Assembly: GCA_944474755.1 (NCBI GenBank)
Contig: OX104112.1
Location: 85,201,756-85,265,755, forward strand
Length of the DNA stretch: 64,000 nt
Origin: Limnoperna fortunei
Lineage: Eukaryota > Mollusca > Bivalvia > Mytilida > Modiolidae
Reading direction: 5' to 3'
The notes beneath the pieces are model-generated. The model was not told the DNA's origin. It saw nothing but the letters and a program-made list of their open reading frames with translations, and did no database searches. Positions 1 through 11,018 of this stretch are shown one piece after another (the stretch's first letter is position 1; the number at the start of each line of letters is the position of its first letter). Made by a program: the position numbers and the translations under genes.

Positions 1-556
1 AAAAAGTATCGCGATGCATTTTTATTTCATGCATGATGTCTTTTTTCATTACGGTGCCATCACAATTGTGACAGGATCGGTAAGGGTAGATGAAAAAAGC
101 TATCCGATACTAAGCATAAAGCTTTTTCCATCGCGATGCTTTTAACAAGTATCGCGATAGAAAAATGCAGGCCAATAGTCACAATTGTGACATGAACGGC
201 AACTGAACTGTTTGGTTTGTTTCTTTGTTGTATAGTTGTTTGAAGTATCAGCAGAAAATGGTTCAACGGATATGGCAAAGAAAAACATTACTGAAGGTTG
301 ACGATTATAAAAAGAAATCTAAAACAAGTAATGTAGATAAACACCAGACATTTTAATTATAGACTTCTAAGAATTAATTCTGTTTTCTCAGACATTCATT
401 TTAAACTTATATGTAGCATCAGCCATTCACATTGTAACAGTATATTTTGTCACCAAACTGCTCGCAATATCTTAAAATTTTATACAACTCGTTGTATTAG
501 TTTTGCATGTATTCTTATAGAAAGATATTGTTGGGTTAAATGGCGCCTTATTGGGT
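1..556. other. Gene-free flank with repeated palindromes
   Basis: No credible exon is seen. The 12-bp perfect palindrome TCACAATTGTGA occurs at 60-71 and 179-190. The motif TATCGCGAT recurs near 7 and 151, with a variant near 131. This suggests a small diverged direct duplication. The rest is AT-rich without recognisable content. Confidence 0.4.
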
Positions 557-566
557 CATGCTAAAT

Positions 567-810
567 TAATGTTTGTTTGAATAGTATTTAACACCACTTT
601 TAGCATTTTTTTCAGCTTTATCAATTCGTTAAGTTTTCATTGAGGGAGGAAGCCGCTTTGCCTGTAGAAAACCATCTACACGTACCATTGTCAATTACGA
701 TTGGAGTCGAGAACACCCTGCCCGCAGTGAGATTGTAATCCGCAACCTCAGTGTTGACAGACACGTGGTCAGTAGTACACTACTTTAACCACTAAGCCAC
801 CAAGACTCTC
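567..810 (-). mobile_element. tRNA-derived SINE copy
   Basis: Reverse-orientation copy of the SINE seen intact at 26189 and 48784. The tRNA-like head (box A and box B remnants) lies at the high-coordinate end and the GTTTG-rich tail at the low end. It is flanked by a 10-bp target-site duplication, CATGCTAAAT, at 557-566 and 811-820. It is more diverged than the other full copies. Confidence 0.85.
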
Positions 811-857
811 CATGCTAAATCAACATATGACAATAAAAACACAATTAAAATATACTA

Positions 858-863
858 TTTATT
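858..863 (-). terminator. Candidate TIMP polyadenylation signal
   Basis: AATAAA on the minus strand about 55 bp past the TIMP stop codon. Another AATAAA at 912-917 almost touches the stop codon; the distal one is the more usual position. Actual use is inferred. Confidence 0.45.
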
Positions 864-917
864 AAATATAAAAAATATTATGTGTGGGACTAGCAATATT
901 ATACACAATTGTTTATT

Positions 918-1109
918 TCATTTCTTCAATCCGATCATGGATCGTAGGAAATATGTATTAAAAATGTCATGAGAAGACGGACATGTTTGCCATCTACATC
1001 TCCCTCTAAATCTGGTGCAGTAGGCGTTGTCTACTACCTCTACTGGAAATGCCATTTTACAAGATTGACTTGAAGATTGGCAAACTTCATTTGCACCACA
1101 AGGAGTAAT
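918..1109 (-). CDS. TIMP terminal coding exon
   Basis: The acceptor is GAATTTCAG, followed by 63 codons and TGA at 918-920. It encodes ITPCG and five more cysteines, corresponding to the C-terminal domain that follows CxC in TIMPs. Confidence 0.88.
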   Translation of the reverse strand: MTPCGANEVCQSSSQSCKMAFPVEVVDNAYCTRFRGRCRWQTCPSSHDIFNTYFLRSMIGLKK

Positions 1110-4100
1110 CTGAAATTCAATATATACCAATATGAAAAATATATCAATTACAATGAAAAATAGTACTTAATATTTCTATAATCATAATAATCCAAACCTA
1201 TAATTGAAATATCATCTCGTAAGTATCCATTGCCTTTAGACGATTTGAGAACCCTATTCCCAGATGGCTGGAAACCGAGAGTTTGGGCTTGATTGATTCG
1301 GGCCTTTAAGTGATAAATTGCAAAAGCAAAATTCTTTTCACAAGTTGTTTTACCACGAGGAACCAATATCAGCCTCGAGGGTCTTCAATAACAATATTTT
1401 GTTAAATAATTTGCAGTCTGTACTTTTCATTCAAAAATTAAAGATTAACAGGGCTGTATCTTATCCTCCTAACATGGAGTTAGATAAGCCATGCTGTAAC
1501 GGTGATACACTCAGATCCAACAGATGATTGAAATTTAATGTTCCTCAAAACAAATACATAGTGCAACATTAAAAGCATGATGGTTAAATTTAGTCATTTA
1601 CAATATAGCTCAAAGGTAAGATGTAGCGTTTTTAACACTATGTCACCTTGCTCCATCATGTCCCTGTATTTTGCATACTTCTATTCCAACATTATTTCCG
1701 GATAAATTCTTTAGGGGTAACAAAAGGGTGTGATCATTGGTATGCGATACGGATATGGTGGGACAATTGTTGTGTGTTGTATATCTAATGTAGAGATAAA
1801 TGTAAGGTATTCAGAACCACAGTTTCAGTTTTATACACCAATGATAAACACAGTGGCAACAAGTATAGGATGTCGCGGGAAGCTTCTCTAAAATATACCA
1901 TTTAGTGTTATATTATGTACCTGGCATCCACAGTCGTACAGTTTGTTTATCAGAGAGTTTCTTTGACATTCCGGTACATATTTCCATTCTGTAACTGTAT
2001 CACATAATCCAATCCGTAATCCAGAAGAACCGCCTATACCTGTACCAAAACCATTAAGAATACATACAAAATACTAAAGAACCTTAGTGAGCAAACTTAC
2101 ATACCCCACGCTCCCACATATTTATCAAGTTCAATAAAATTGTGATCAGTAGTTTCTGAGTATAAGTGCATACAAGTTGTTTCATACATATATTTTCAGA
2201 AATTTCAAGTTTAAAAGGGGAATATCTACTACAAAAAATATTGTGTCATTATTTTCTGTCAATATGCACAACATATGGTGTCCTTCATTCCTACCAAGTT
2301 AAACTAGTAAAAATCTTTCAAAATTTTGTGAAATTCGATTTAGAATTAAAAGAGTTTCATGAAAATCAATTAAAAAAATGAAAGCCATAGGCGACAACAT
2401 TGAATATACATTTGCATGAAAGTTGATTAAGTCCCCTCCAAAAATATAGCCCCCTTGACGAATTTCCTTGAAAATCAAACCTATCTAAGCACCTACTAAA
2501 AGTAAAAATTTCCCGAAGTTTAATGAAAATCCACGAAGAAATGAAAGCGATATCCAGGCGATAACAAATGGATATACATGTACATGAAAGTTGACTAAGT
2601 CCCCCTCCCAAAAATATTGTCGTTCTTGACGAATTTCCCTGAAAATCCATCCCATCCAAACACCTGTATACCACATTGTAAACTTACCACCAAGTAGATA
2701 GTCTCCTTGTGATAACTGTATTCCACACTTTAAACTTACCACCAAGTAGATAGTCTCCTTGTGATAACTGTATTCCACATTGTAAACTTACCACCAAGTA
2801 GATATTCTCCCTGTGATAACTGTATTCCACACATTAAACTTACCACCAAGTAGATAGTCTCCTTGTGATAACTGTATTCCACACATTAAACTTACCACCA
2901 AGTAGATAATATCCTTGTGATAACTGTATTCCACATTGTAAACTTACCACCAAGTAGATATTCTCCCTGTGATAACTTTATGCCACATTGTAAACTTACC
3001 ACCAAGTAGATAGTCTCCTTGTGATAACTGTATTCCACACATTAAACTTACCACCAAGTAGATAATATCCTTGTGATAACTGTATTCCACACTTTAAACT
3101 TACCACCAAGTATATAGTCTCCTTGTGATAACTGTATTCCACATTGTAAACTTACCACCAAGTAGATAGTCTCCTTGTGATAACTGTATTCCACATTGTA
3201 AACTTACCACCAAGTATATAGTCTCCTTGTGATAACTGTATACCACATTGTAAACTTACCACCAAGTAGATAATATCCTTGTGATAACTGAATTCCACAC
3301 TTTAAACTTACCACCAAGTAGATAGTCTCCTTGTGATAACTGTATTCCACATTGTAAACTTACCACCAAGTATATAGTCTCCTTGTGATAACTGTATACC
3401 ACATTGTAAACTTACCACCAAGTAGATAATATCCTTGTGATAACTGAATTCCACACTTTAAACTTACCACCAAGTAGATAGTCTCCTTGTGATAACTGTA
3501 TTCCACACTTTAAACTTACCACCAACTAGATATTCTCCCTGTGATAACTTTATGCCACATTGTAAACTTACCACCAAGTAGATAGTCTCCTTGTGATAAC
3601 TGTATTCCACATTGTAAACTTACCACCAAGTAGATATTCTCCCTGTGATAACTGTATTCCACACATTTAACTTACCACCAAGTAGATAGTCTCCTTGTGA
3701 TAACTGTATTCCACACATTAAACTTACCACCAAGTAGATAATATCCTTGTGATAACTGTATTCCACATTGTAAACTTACCACCAAGTAGATATTCTCCCT
3801 GTGATAACTTTATGCCACATTGTAAACTTACCACCAAGTAGATAGTCTCCTTGTGATAACCGTATACCACATTGTAAACTGTTTCTGTTACTCTGAAGTT
3901 TGATAATGGTTCCTTCTTTAATTGTATTAGAGTCGTCCTGTAGAGTAAATAAAAAATAAGAAGTCATGTTAACATTTGACATTTACGTTTACTTATCTTC
4001 TCTTTAGGAATGTTAGAACCATGCAGCGACCTTTTTCTGTCAAATAAGTATCATTTTATTACTTCAAAGTACAAGTTTTTTTTTGTAATTAAAAAAATTT

Positions 4101-5648
4101 AATTTCAGGTCGGTAAAAGCTCAGTAGAGCGTATATTCTGTTGTTCAGATAAGGAAAACCATTGAAATGAACGTAACCCTTCTACTATTCTCAAATGAAA
4201 CATTTTGTTATTTAAATAGATCCAGATTATACAATTTAAATCAAACTAGAGCATAGTCAAACAATGTGAAAGGTGTACTGCAGAGAACCAAGAACTGGAA
4301 ATAAATGTACTGACCTAATGGCATTGTGATATTAATTATAAGCACATTCATATAAAATTAAGATTATTAGTTACTACGTCACAGCCAAATGATAAATATT
4401 ATATTAAATGATATATTGTTATTAACCTAGATACCTTGAGAGGTCACATACAGTTATAACTGTAGATACCTTGAGAGGGTAAATATAAATTGCTATTAAC
4501 CTAGATGGGGTAAATAGAGATTGTTATTACCTTTATATAGTAAATGTAAATTGTTATTATCTTAGTTACCTTAAATACATTTATGACATTGACTGTATGA
4601 ATGACAATCTGTTCTTGTCCTGCTTGCGATGAATTAGTTACATTCATTACCTGTCCTCTGATTACTGCAATATAAAAACGAGAAAATTTTAGAGTTGTCG
4701 TTCGTTGATCATTACGTTAACAACAATGCATCTTTATTTCGTTATCAAAGGTGTATTACTAAAAATCTATTCTTCCCTAAATATCATAGGCAGCAACGAC
4801 ATCAATATAAGTGTAATAGGTTACACCTTCAAATTAACAGAAACACGTTTCATTTCATTGACTTTTTACTCGAGTTTGGTTTGTTTGTTTGATATTGTTT
4901 AACGCCACTTTCAGCAATTTTTCAGCTATATCATGGGGTCCAGTTTTTAGAGAGGGAGTATGCCGAAGTACCCGGAGAAAACCCCCGACTCGTGGTAGGA
5001 AAACTGGCAATCCTTGTCAATAAAGATTGGAGTCGAATACACCCTGCCTGCAGTGAGAATCCTCGAGTTTGGGATTTCTACTGAAAAAAAATTGTCTGAC
5101 TTTTCATTTATTCTATTTGTAGTTTGTTTGCTTTTTGTTGGAATATTTTTAGCTAGCCTTTTGTGGCCTTATTAAATTTTATTTCTTAAATAATGACTTC
5201 TTTGACCTTAAATTGTTGAGTCACTGACACTGCTGGTGGTCTGTTTGTCCTCGAATGTTTACATGAAGTATACTTTTTAAAAAAATTTGCTGCTTCCAAT
5301 TTTTTATATAGTTTAAAATTAATGTTTATTCCCTTTTTACAAATGTATCCTTAGATGAATTTGACTTAAATTTTAATGATCTCTCTGATATTTCTTGAAT
5401 CCTAAAATATACAGCTGCGAGCGTTACTAGTAAGGCAATTAACGCGCGTCTAACGCGTGCAATAATAAAGGTATTTTTATGTTATATATATGACATTTGT
5501 TTCTCGTATTAAATACAGATCTGACAGGGTACTTACCATAGTTTGATTTACAGAATTGTTCCTGATGGTGTCCTTTAAAACACATACATCCGTGGACCGT
5601 GTTACAAGCAAGTATTGCCAATAGAAGAGTCAACAGAATACAGATCAT
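918..5648 (-). CDS. Tissue inhibitor of metalloproteinases (TIMP), 5 coding exons
   Basis: Secreted inhibitor of matrix metalloproteinases. The five exons join with consistent phases (1,0,1,0) into a 207-aa precursor. Residues 1-20 form a hydrophobic signal peptide. The mature chain begins CMC, and the first three cysteines fall at mature positions 1, 3 and 13, the TIMP spacing in which the N-terminal Cys chelates the protease zinc. Partner cysteines fall near 72, 97 and 121, as expected for the N-terminal inhibitory domain. Exon 5 supplies a short six-cysteine C-terminal domain. Length is normal for the family. About 14 cysteines are present instead of the usual 12, and one extra lies at about mature position 109. 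The ATG at 5648 has A at -3 and follows a spliced 5' UTR. Function rests on family knowledge; gene structure is read directly. Introns 2 and 3 carry donor-derived tandem repeats. Confidence 0.9.
1110..1920 (-). other. TIMP intron 4
   Basis: AT-rich intron. The short open frames around 1148-1527 have no splice signals or recognisable domain. Nothing else is identified. Confidence 0.6.
1921..2039 (-). CDS. TIMP coding exon 4
   Basis: Acceptor TTGGTACAG, 119 nt, donor GTACAT (weak at +4). Phase 1 entry, phase 0 exit. It encodes LCD...W and the DCGCQ segment closing the N-terminal domain, matching the TIMP pattern. Confidence 0.88.
2378..2663. repeat. Two-copy ~160-bp tandem duplication in TIMP intron 3
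   Basis: The block 2378-2540 is repeated, diverged, at 2541-2663. Shared phrases are GAAAGC..GGCGA, CATGAAAGTTGA, AAGTCCCC and GACGAATTTCC.TGAAAATC. The second copy directly abuts the 52-bp minisatellite. Confidence 0.65.
2664..3880 (-). repeat. 52-bp minisatellite derived from TIMP exon 3 end and its donor
   Basis: Twenty-three copies of a 52-bp unit. Each contains the complement of TACTTGGTGGTAAGTTT, that is, the last exon-3 codons plus a GTAAGT donor. The copy at the high-coordinate end is the functional exon end and donor (3826-3832); the other 22 lie in the intron. Units differ by a few substitutions (AGATAGTCTCC, AGATAATATCC, AGATATTCTCC, AGTATATAG), and the variants recur in patterns suggesting multi-unit duplication. 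Because 52 is not a multiple of 3, read-through meets a stop inside the second unit. Confidence 0.93.
3832..3937 (-). CDS. TIMP coding exon 3
   Basis: Acceptor ACTCTACAG, 106 nt, donor GTAAGT at 3826-3831. It encodes the LQCG strand with the partner of Cys1 and ends in YLLGG. The final ~48 nt of this exon together with the donor are the founder of the 52-bp array that fills the adjacent intron. Confidence 0.88.
4414..4578 (-). repeat. Degenerate ~35-45-bp repeats at the TIMP exon 2 donor
   Basis: About five diverged units with the phrase TTGTTATTA.CCTAG.TACCTT. The last one contains the real exon-2 donor (4564-4569). Minus-strand units read CAAGGTATCTA, resembling AAGGTAACTA at the true junction. 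Confidence 0.6.
4570..4664 (-). CDS. TIMP coding exon 2
   Basis: Acceptor TATTGCAG, 95 nt, donor GTAACT, entering in phase 1 and leaving in phase 0. It encodes a VIRGQV-type strand typical of the second part of the TIMP N-terminal domain, with one NVT glycosylation sequon. Confidence 0.88.
4880..5061 (-). mobile_element. 5'-truncated SINE with target-site duplication
   Basis: Same SINE family as 26189, reverse orientation, lacking the tRNA head upstream of box B. It is bounded by an 11-bp duplication, CTCGAGTTTGG, at 4869-4879 and 5062-5072. Truncation at the 5' end with a duplication is the signature of LINE-type reverse transcription. Confidence 0.88.
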
Positions 5649-5663
5649 GGTATCAGGTTTTTG
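5537..5663 (-). CDS. TIMP exon with start codon and signal peptide
   Basis: The acceptor is TATTTTGCAG just above 5663. Coding starts at ATG 5648 and runs 112 nt to the donor GTAAGT at 5531-5536, leaving in phase 1. It encodes the signal peptide and the mature N-terminus CMCF plus 13 further residues. The 15 nt before the ATG are 5' UTR. Confidence 0.9.
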
Positions 5664-6050
5664 CTGCAAAATACAGAAAAATTAGGAATAAAGTACATAT
5701 AGTACACTATAATCTTATTATTAAAAGCAAATAGTAACCAATGGCTGTAAATTTAATTGCACGAAAAAGGAGGCATTGGGTCTATGGGGCGCATGCCCCA
5801 GCCGTTAGAGACAATTTAATTTAAAAACCTTATTCTATTAACTTACTAAATAATGAATAAAAACTGGAATTTGGTAATACTAAATGCCAAAAAATATTTG
5901 AATATCAATTTACAGCGACACACTTGCAACGACCACTTTACCTGCAGTAAGAAAGATATGTAGAATATACTAACATATGTAATATATATAGTTTTCAGTG
6001 GGTCAGTACGGTCATTTTTTATAATGACGTTAGTTAATACGCATTCTTAC

Positions 6051-6112
6051 CTGTAAATTAGTCATGTAAAAGATGTCATTCTGGTAGGTGTATAAAGATA
6101 TACTGATGTTGG
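6051..6112 (-). other. Candidate TIMP 5' untranslated exon
   Basis: A good donor, TTTACAG|GTAAGA (6045-6050), precedes the TIMP start exon by about 390 bp, and the start exon has an upstream acceptor. The upstream end is not defined; no clear TATA box is seen. The segment includes a short upstream ATG frame. Confidence 0.4.
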
Positions 6113-6573
6113 ATTGGACAATCTTTATTCAGTTAGGTACAAATAATATCGTATATGTCACTACAAGGTGTTGTTATTAAATTAATTGTATGTAAAGATT
6201 TACTAAAAACCCGCAATTATTTCCTTATTTTACCACGCTTTATCATCAGTGTGAAGATATAGAGGGAGACTTTACAACATGTTTAAAATTACAGAATTTT
6301 TTTTTGCGTAAGACTTTCTTATTACAAGGGAAATTTATTAGAACGATGAGAACTTTTATAGTTTATGGGCACTGTTCCTCGATCTCAATTATTCTCATAT
6401 TTACTATGGGTTTGTGTTGTTTTGGGGGTAAATATTTAACTTTAGTCCGGCGCCTTTTTAAAAGCTCGTGATAATTACTGATTTGTTTGCTTTTAAATTG
6501 TGTTTTTCATATGAAATTTTGTGGATTTTTTTTTACATTTTCGTTAATAAAACGAACGTACACAAAATATTAC

Positions 6574-6830
6574 GGGGCCTCGGTGGCCGAGTTGTTAAGG
6601 TAGTTCGTCTACTATTGATCACGTGGTCTGTCAACACACAGATTGCGGGTTCGCGTCTCACTGCGGGCAGGGTGTACTCGACTCCAATCTTAATTGATAT
6701 GGATTGTCAGTTTTAATACCGAAGGTCGGGGGGGGGGGGGGTTCCGGGAACACCGGCTTCCTCCCCCAATAAAAACTTAAAGTCATGCTGAAAAATTGCA
6801 GAAAGTGGCGTTAAACACCATCAAACAAGT
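6574..6830 (+). mobile_element. tRNA-derived SINE, near full length
   Basis: It starts GGGGCCTCGGTGGCCGAG (box A), has GCGGGTTCGCGTCTC as box B, and continues through the CCGGCTTCCTCCCCCAATAA core to GTGGCGTTAAACACCATC. An internal poly-G run marks a slightly expanded core. The copy is diverged at the tail, where a second short GGTGTTAAA segment follows. Confidence 0.85.
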
Positions 6831-8689
6831 GGTGTTAAAAATCATGCAAACAAAAAACACCATAATATTGCGAATAGTTACGTAGTTAGTGTACCCTAGA
6901 TGTTAAGCCACCTATGACAAATATATGGATTTATTTGTATGTTTATTACAAGTGTTCATATAAAGATATCAAAACCATAATATAATTTCAACATAGTCAC
7001 TGTACTACCCCGGCGATCACAAAATTTCTTCATATGGCATGTATTTTTAAGAATATTGTCACTGTTGACATATTGTATACTCGGAAAGCACTTACCAGTT
7101 GATACTAATTGAAACGATTGTTATAGATAATGCATTTAAGGTCTGTTTCTACAAGCATAATGTTAAATACATTTAACACAACTATTCAGAGGATTTATCT
7201 AACCCTAATATGGAAACTACAGACACCAACGAAGCATTGCTTAGTAAAGCATTGTCCATACTTTTAAACGAATTATCTTGCTTATTCGTGCATTTGTAGT
7301 CTTTAGTCAATATATTTTTCACTAATCGATGATCTAACATCATACAAAGATCATTACTTGTATTTGAACACGTTATATTTAATAAACCTTTTTAATAATG
7401 TTTAGTGATTTGAAATTATCGGTTTGTCTGGTCGAAAGTTTTGGATTTATCTTTATATTTATTAAAAGTTCGTGAATATGTAATAGTAACACGAATAAAT
7501 GTGATTTGATCTTTGTTGTGGTACTATAGACTATTAAATACTTTCTGTCTTACCTGTGTTTATCTCAGCTTTTTACGTACACTCCCAAAATAGGTTCTCT
7601 AAATAATTATATAAGTCTCATATTGAAAAATCTGTATTAAGACCAATTTGAAGTAGTTTCTCTTATACAAAACAAAAGAAGCTGACTTATGATCTAATTA
7701 ATTTTAAAAAACTTAAAGGATTTAATATTATATTTTGTTTCCAAACCATTTAACCATAGTTTCTTAATGAAGCCTCTGTGGTACAATTTATCACTAACAT
7801 GTGAACACTGATATTGCGAGTTCTAGCTTGGCTTTGGGCAGGGTGTGTTTAAAACCAGCCTCAACTCACAAGGATTGCCAGTTATTAGCCAAAGTTTGAT
7901 GATTCCCAGTTAAATATGGAAGCCATTATATTATGAAATATTGTTGTATTTCAAATTCAAACAAACAAACTTATTTGAAGTTTTTGTTTCAACATGAAAT
8001 TCATTCGATACAAAATCATAATCGCTCAACGTAATTTTGACGTCAAAACATATAATTTAATTTGTTGCAAACTTTGATTGCTTGTTGGACAAAGAAGAAT
8101 ATTGTTTATAATAAAATTTCAGTGTATGATGATTAATCTTATTGGTCAGCGTCATGGCAACGAGTATATGCATAAATTTTTTTTTAAAACGACACGAGCC
8201 TGACTTTATACTACAGTTAGTTTTGTTATTACTGATTCGATGAGGAGATTCTTCTTACTTTTGCTTTTTTGCCAATATACTTTTAAAACGAAGCCATTTA
8301 AAAGTTACGTGACATATCATTTTTGTGATTGACGACAATTATAAGCCACATAAATCCTAATCGGAATTTACATTGAAACTGTCAGAGTTTACATCAGAGT
8401 TATCTCTCTAAATCAAATAAAAAATTGGCTAAACTGCAAACATTTTTAAAGATACTGGAAAAATATGGGGTATGGTTAGTGGCTATAACGAGCCTACTCC
8501 TATCGACATCTACAAAAGGTATCTTTATCGTGGCCTCCCAGCCATAAATAAACGTTGTTATTGCGTAATCTATGCAACCATAATAGATGAATTTAGGGTG
8601 GGAAATATTGGGTGACTGATGGGACAACTCTTACATATTTTTCCAAAATTTTAAGGTGGGCATATGCCAGTTATTTCCCTTGGAAAATG
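6831..8689. other. Gene-free tract with a SINE relic
   Basis: AT-rich and non-coding by inspection. A strongly decayed plus-strand SINE lies at about 7790-7985 (GGGCAGGGTGT, AAGGATTGCCAGTT and TGGAAGCC are recognisable). Nothing else is identified. Confidence 0.5.
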
Positions 8690-9560
8690 TTATGATTGCG
8701 TTAATGGTCAATACTTACAAACAGAAAGTCGTACACAACTTGGGCCTTCTCATTCTTGAGACATGAAAATGATTTTAAAATCAAAGTGACTTGGTTGTCG
8801 GAACCTTTGATCTCGATCTTTGTTATAATGACAGCTCAAAAATTAAAAGAAAAACTAAGAGTCAAACTATATAGTGTTTGTAGCGTAAAAACGAAAATTT
8901 GTCGTGTTTTCACCGAATACTTTTGACGACTCATTACGGTTACAGTAAAGCTGTTAAAAAACCGGAAGTCGTAAAGACCTTGGTTCTCATATTGGTCATT
9001 CTAAGGAATAATCTCAGGGCCAAAATAACATCGCTACCTTGACATCTGATCTTTAACATAGTGGTCTAAATTACTCGAAAATCGAGAAAACAGAGAAACT
9101 AAATATCGAAAAATTTGTATCAAAAAGGCATAACTTCATTGGCAGTTGCACTAAAGCTGTTATGGGCAAAAACATTAAAAACATTAAAACCATAAGTCGT
9201 AATGACATAGAGTCTTTACCATTGATCATTTTTATATTTGACCTTGAAAATAGTGTACCTTTCATTTTTTTGAAGTGCCTAACAACCATATATTTTTGGA
9301 TTTAAGCCAATATTACCTGTAGCATGGTTCCATTTTATTTTTTGTCAAAATTCACAAACAGTAAGTCATAAACGCCAATGTTCTGAATCAATGGTCATCT
9401 GAAGACTTGACCTTGAAAATAGCATTAGCATCCGGTTTTGACAAGCGCCTCCGGTTTTCAAAACTCCAAAGCAACCATATTTTTTAATTCAGGACATTAG
9501 TTTGCTATTACAAAACAGATTATTCCAGTTTAAAATATGCCTAGTAACCGTATATTTTCA
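8690..9560. repeat. Diverged long-period repeats
   Basis: The phrase .AGTCGTA (variants AGTCATA), followed by TTGGTC/ATTGATCAT and CTTGACCTTGAAAATAG, recurs near 8727, 8966, 9197 and 9362, at spacings of roughly 170-240 bp. It is probably an old non-coding repeat family. Confidence 0.4.
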
Positions 9561-10725
9561 AGTTCAATTAGACAGAAAAAGAAATACCTTCTCATAAGAA
9601 TCTGGAAAAAGATGGTCTAATAAATTGTTCGGTAGCAATTAGTTAGTTCTATCTTTGTTAGTAAACTTTGTATTAATATTTTTTCCGAGTGGTCAAAATT
9701 TACTTAAACCTAAAACCTCAAGTAGACTGGAATAATATGCTAAAACAATACAAATATGACAGATTATTATATGCTTTTTGTTTTGTTCAGCTGCTACGCC
9801 ACTATCAGCGTTTTTCGGATATATATATATTCATGACCTTCAGCCAAAAGTATGTAGTATGTTTAGTATGTACTAGTAAAAAATACACCTACAAAGCTAC
9901 AAACTGATCATTTATTCAAGTTGTCTAACTAACGTTTCTTCAATATACACTTCAATGTTCAACAAATCATTTTTAATTAGTCGATCCAGATAGTTTATTA
10001 CAGCCAAATAAACTGAAACAGGTTAACAATAGCATATAATTCTGTGTTTATGACACTTCAAAAGTAATAACAGGGGTGTGAAGTCGACAAAAACTGGCAT
10101 TTTTAAAATCCAATTTAGAGTGAGAGATGGTAGATTGATCTTATAAGAATGATATAGTGATAAGTAATGTATACACGGACAGGACTGAACACAGTCGATA
10201 CTGAACACCTTTAAGTATATTTGATATTAGTTTTATAATAGCTTTTTAAGTCAAGAAGGATTTTGTTCCGAATCATTGTTAAACATAGTCTGCACGCATT
10301 CAAACTTTGAATTAATTTACTTATGCTCATTAAAATGTTTTGTCACATTAAAGATTTAAATGAGCTTGGTTGTTGTAAAGCGGATATGTCATTGCCAGGA
10401 GAAGATTGAAAACGTATCACAACTTAATTATTATATTCGCATATTAATGATAAGGCCGCTCGCATGTTGCAAGTCATCTTCAATATAATTTTAGCAATTT
10501 AAACTTTTATAAAAGGAAAGGTAGTGTTTTCGAATAATTGATTTTTTTTCTGCTTTTTGATGAATGACAAAATGTGGTTGCATTAAGTCAACAGTGGAGT
10601 AACTAGAAAAGTTTGAATGTGTTAAATTAAGTCAAATTTTCAAGTTTCTATGTATCGACGGAATTCAATCTGAGAAGTACGAATCAAATATCAATTAGGC
10701 TTTGCAAACCGAAATAAATCTACAA
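9561..10725 (+). other. Upstream region of the death-domain gene
   Basis: No exon is seen. It presumably holds the promoter and 5' UTR of first exon A. No clear TATA box lies close to the ATG at 10726. The sequence is AT-rich without recognised repeats. Confidence 0.45.
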
Positions 10726-11018
10726 ATGGCGGAAAAATCTCGCAGGAGACCAAGCCGAGAAAAAAAAGACAATCTTTTATCGCAAACGATATTTGAAAAT
10801 AGTGATGAAACTGAGTCTTATGCGAACAGTGATGATGTTCCAGATATAGACCTGGAAAATCCGATAAATTCTGAAAGACGCGCACCATATAAAAGTCCAG
10901 GGACGCCGACAATTGATGCAAAGCTACAAAGAGAGACACGAGATTTAGTTATATATACTTTGAACGAATCCTCGGGTATTTCAGAGGAGATGAACAACAA
11001 TGATGGGTCTACAGACGG
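10726..11018 (+). CDS. Death-domain gene, first coding exon A
   Basis: ATG at 10726 (MAEKSRRRPSREKK), 293 nt, donor GG|GTAAGC, phase 2 exit. It encodes a basic then acidic, Ser/Asp-rich tail of 97 residues, likely disordered. An in-frame non-ATG extension upstream is not needed. It is 19 kb from the common exons. Confidence 0.75.

Noticed and set aside
2366..2778. Minus-strand frames of 97-102 residues with repeated YLLGG
   Set aside because: They read through the 52-bp array and the adjacent tandem duplication; splice phase shows that only exon 3 is coding.
2664..3880. CRISPR-like array (regular repeats)
   Set aside because: Repeats are contiguous with no unique spacers and derive from an exon.
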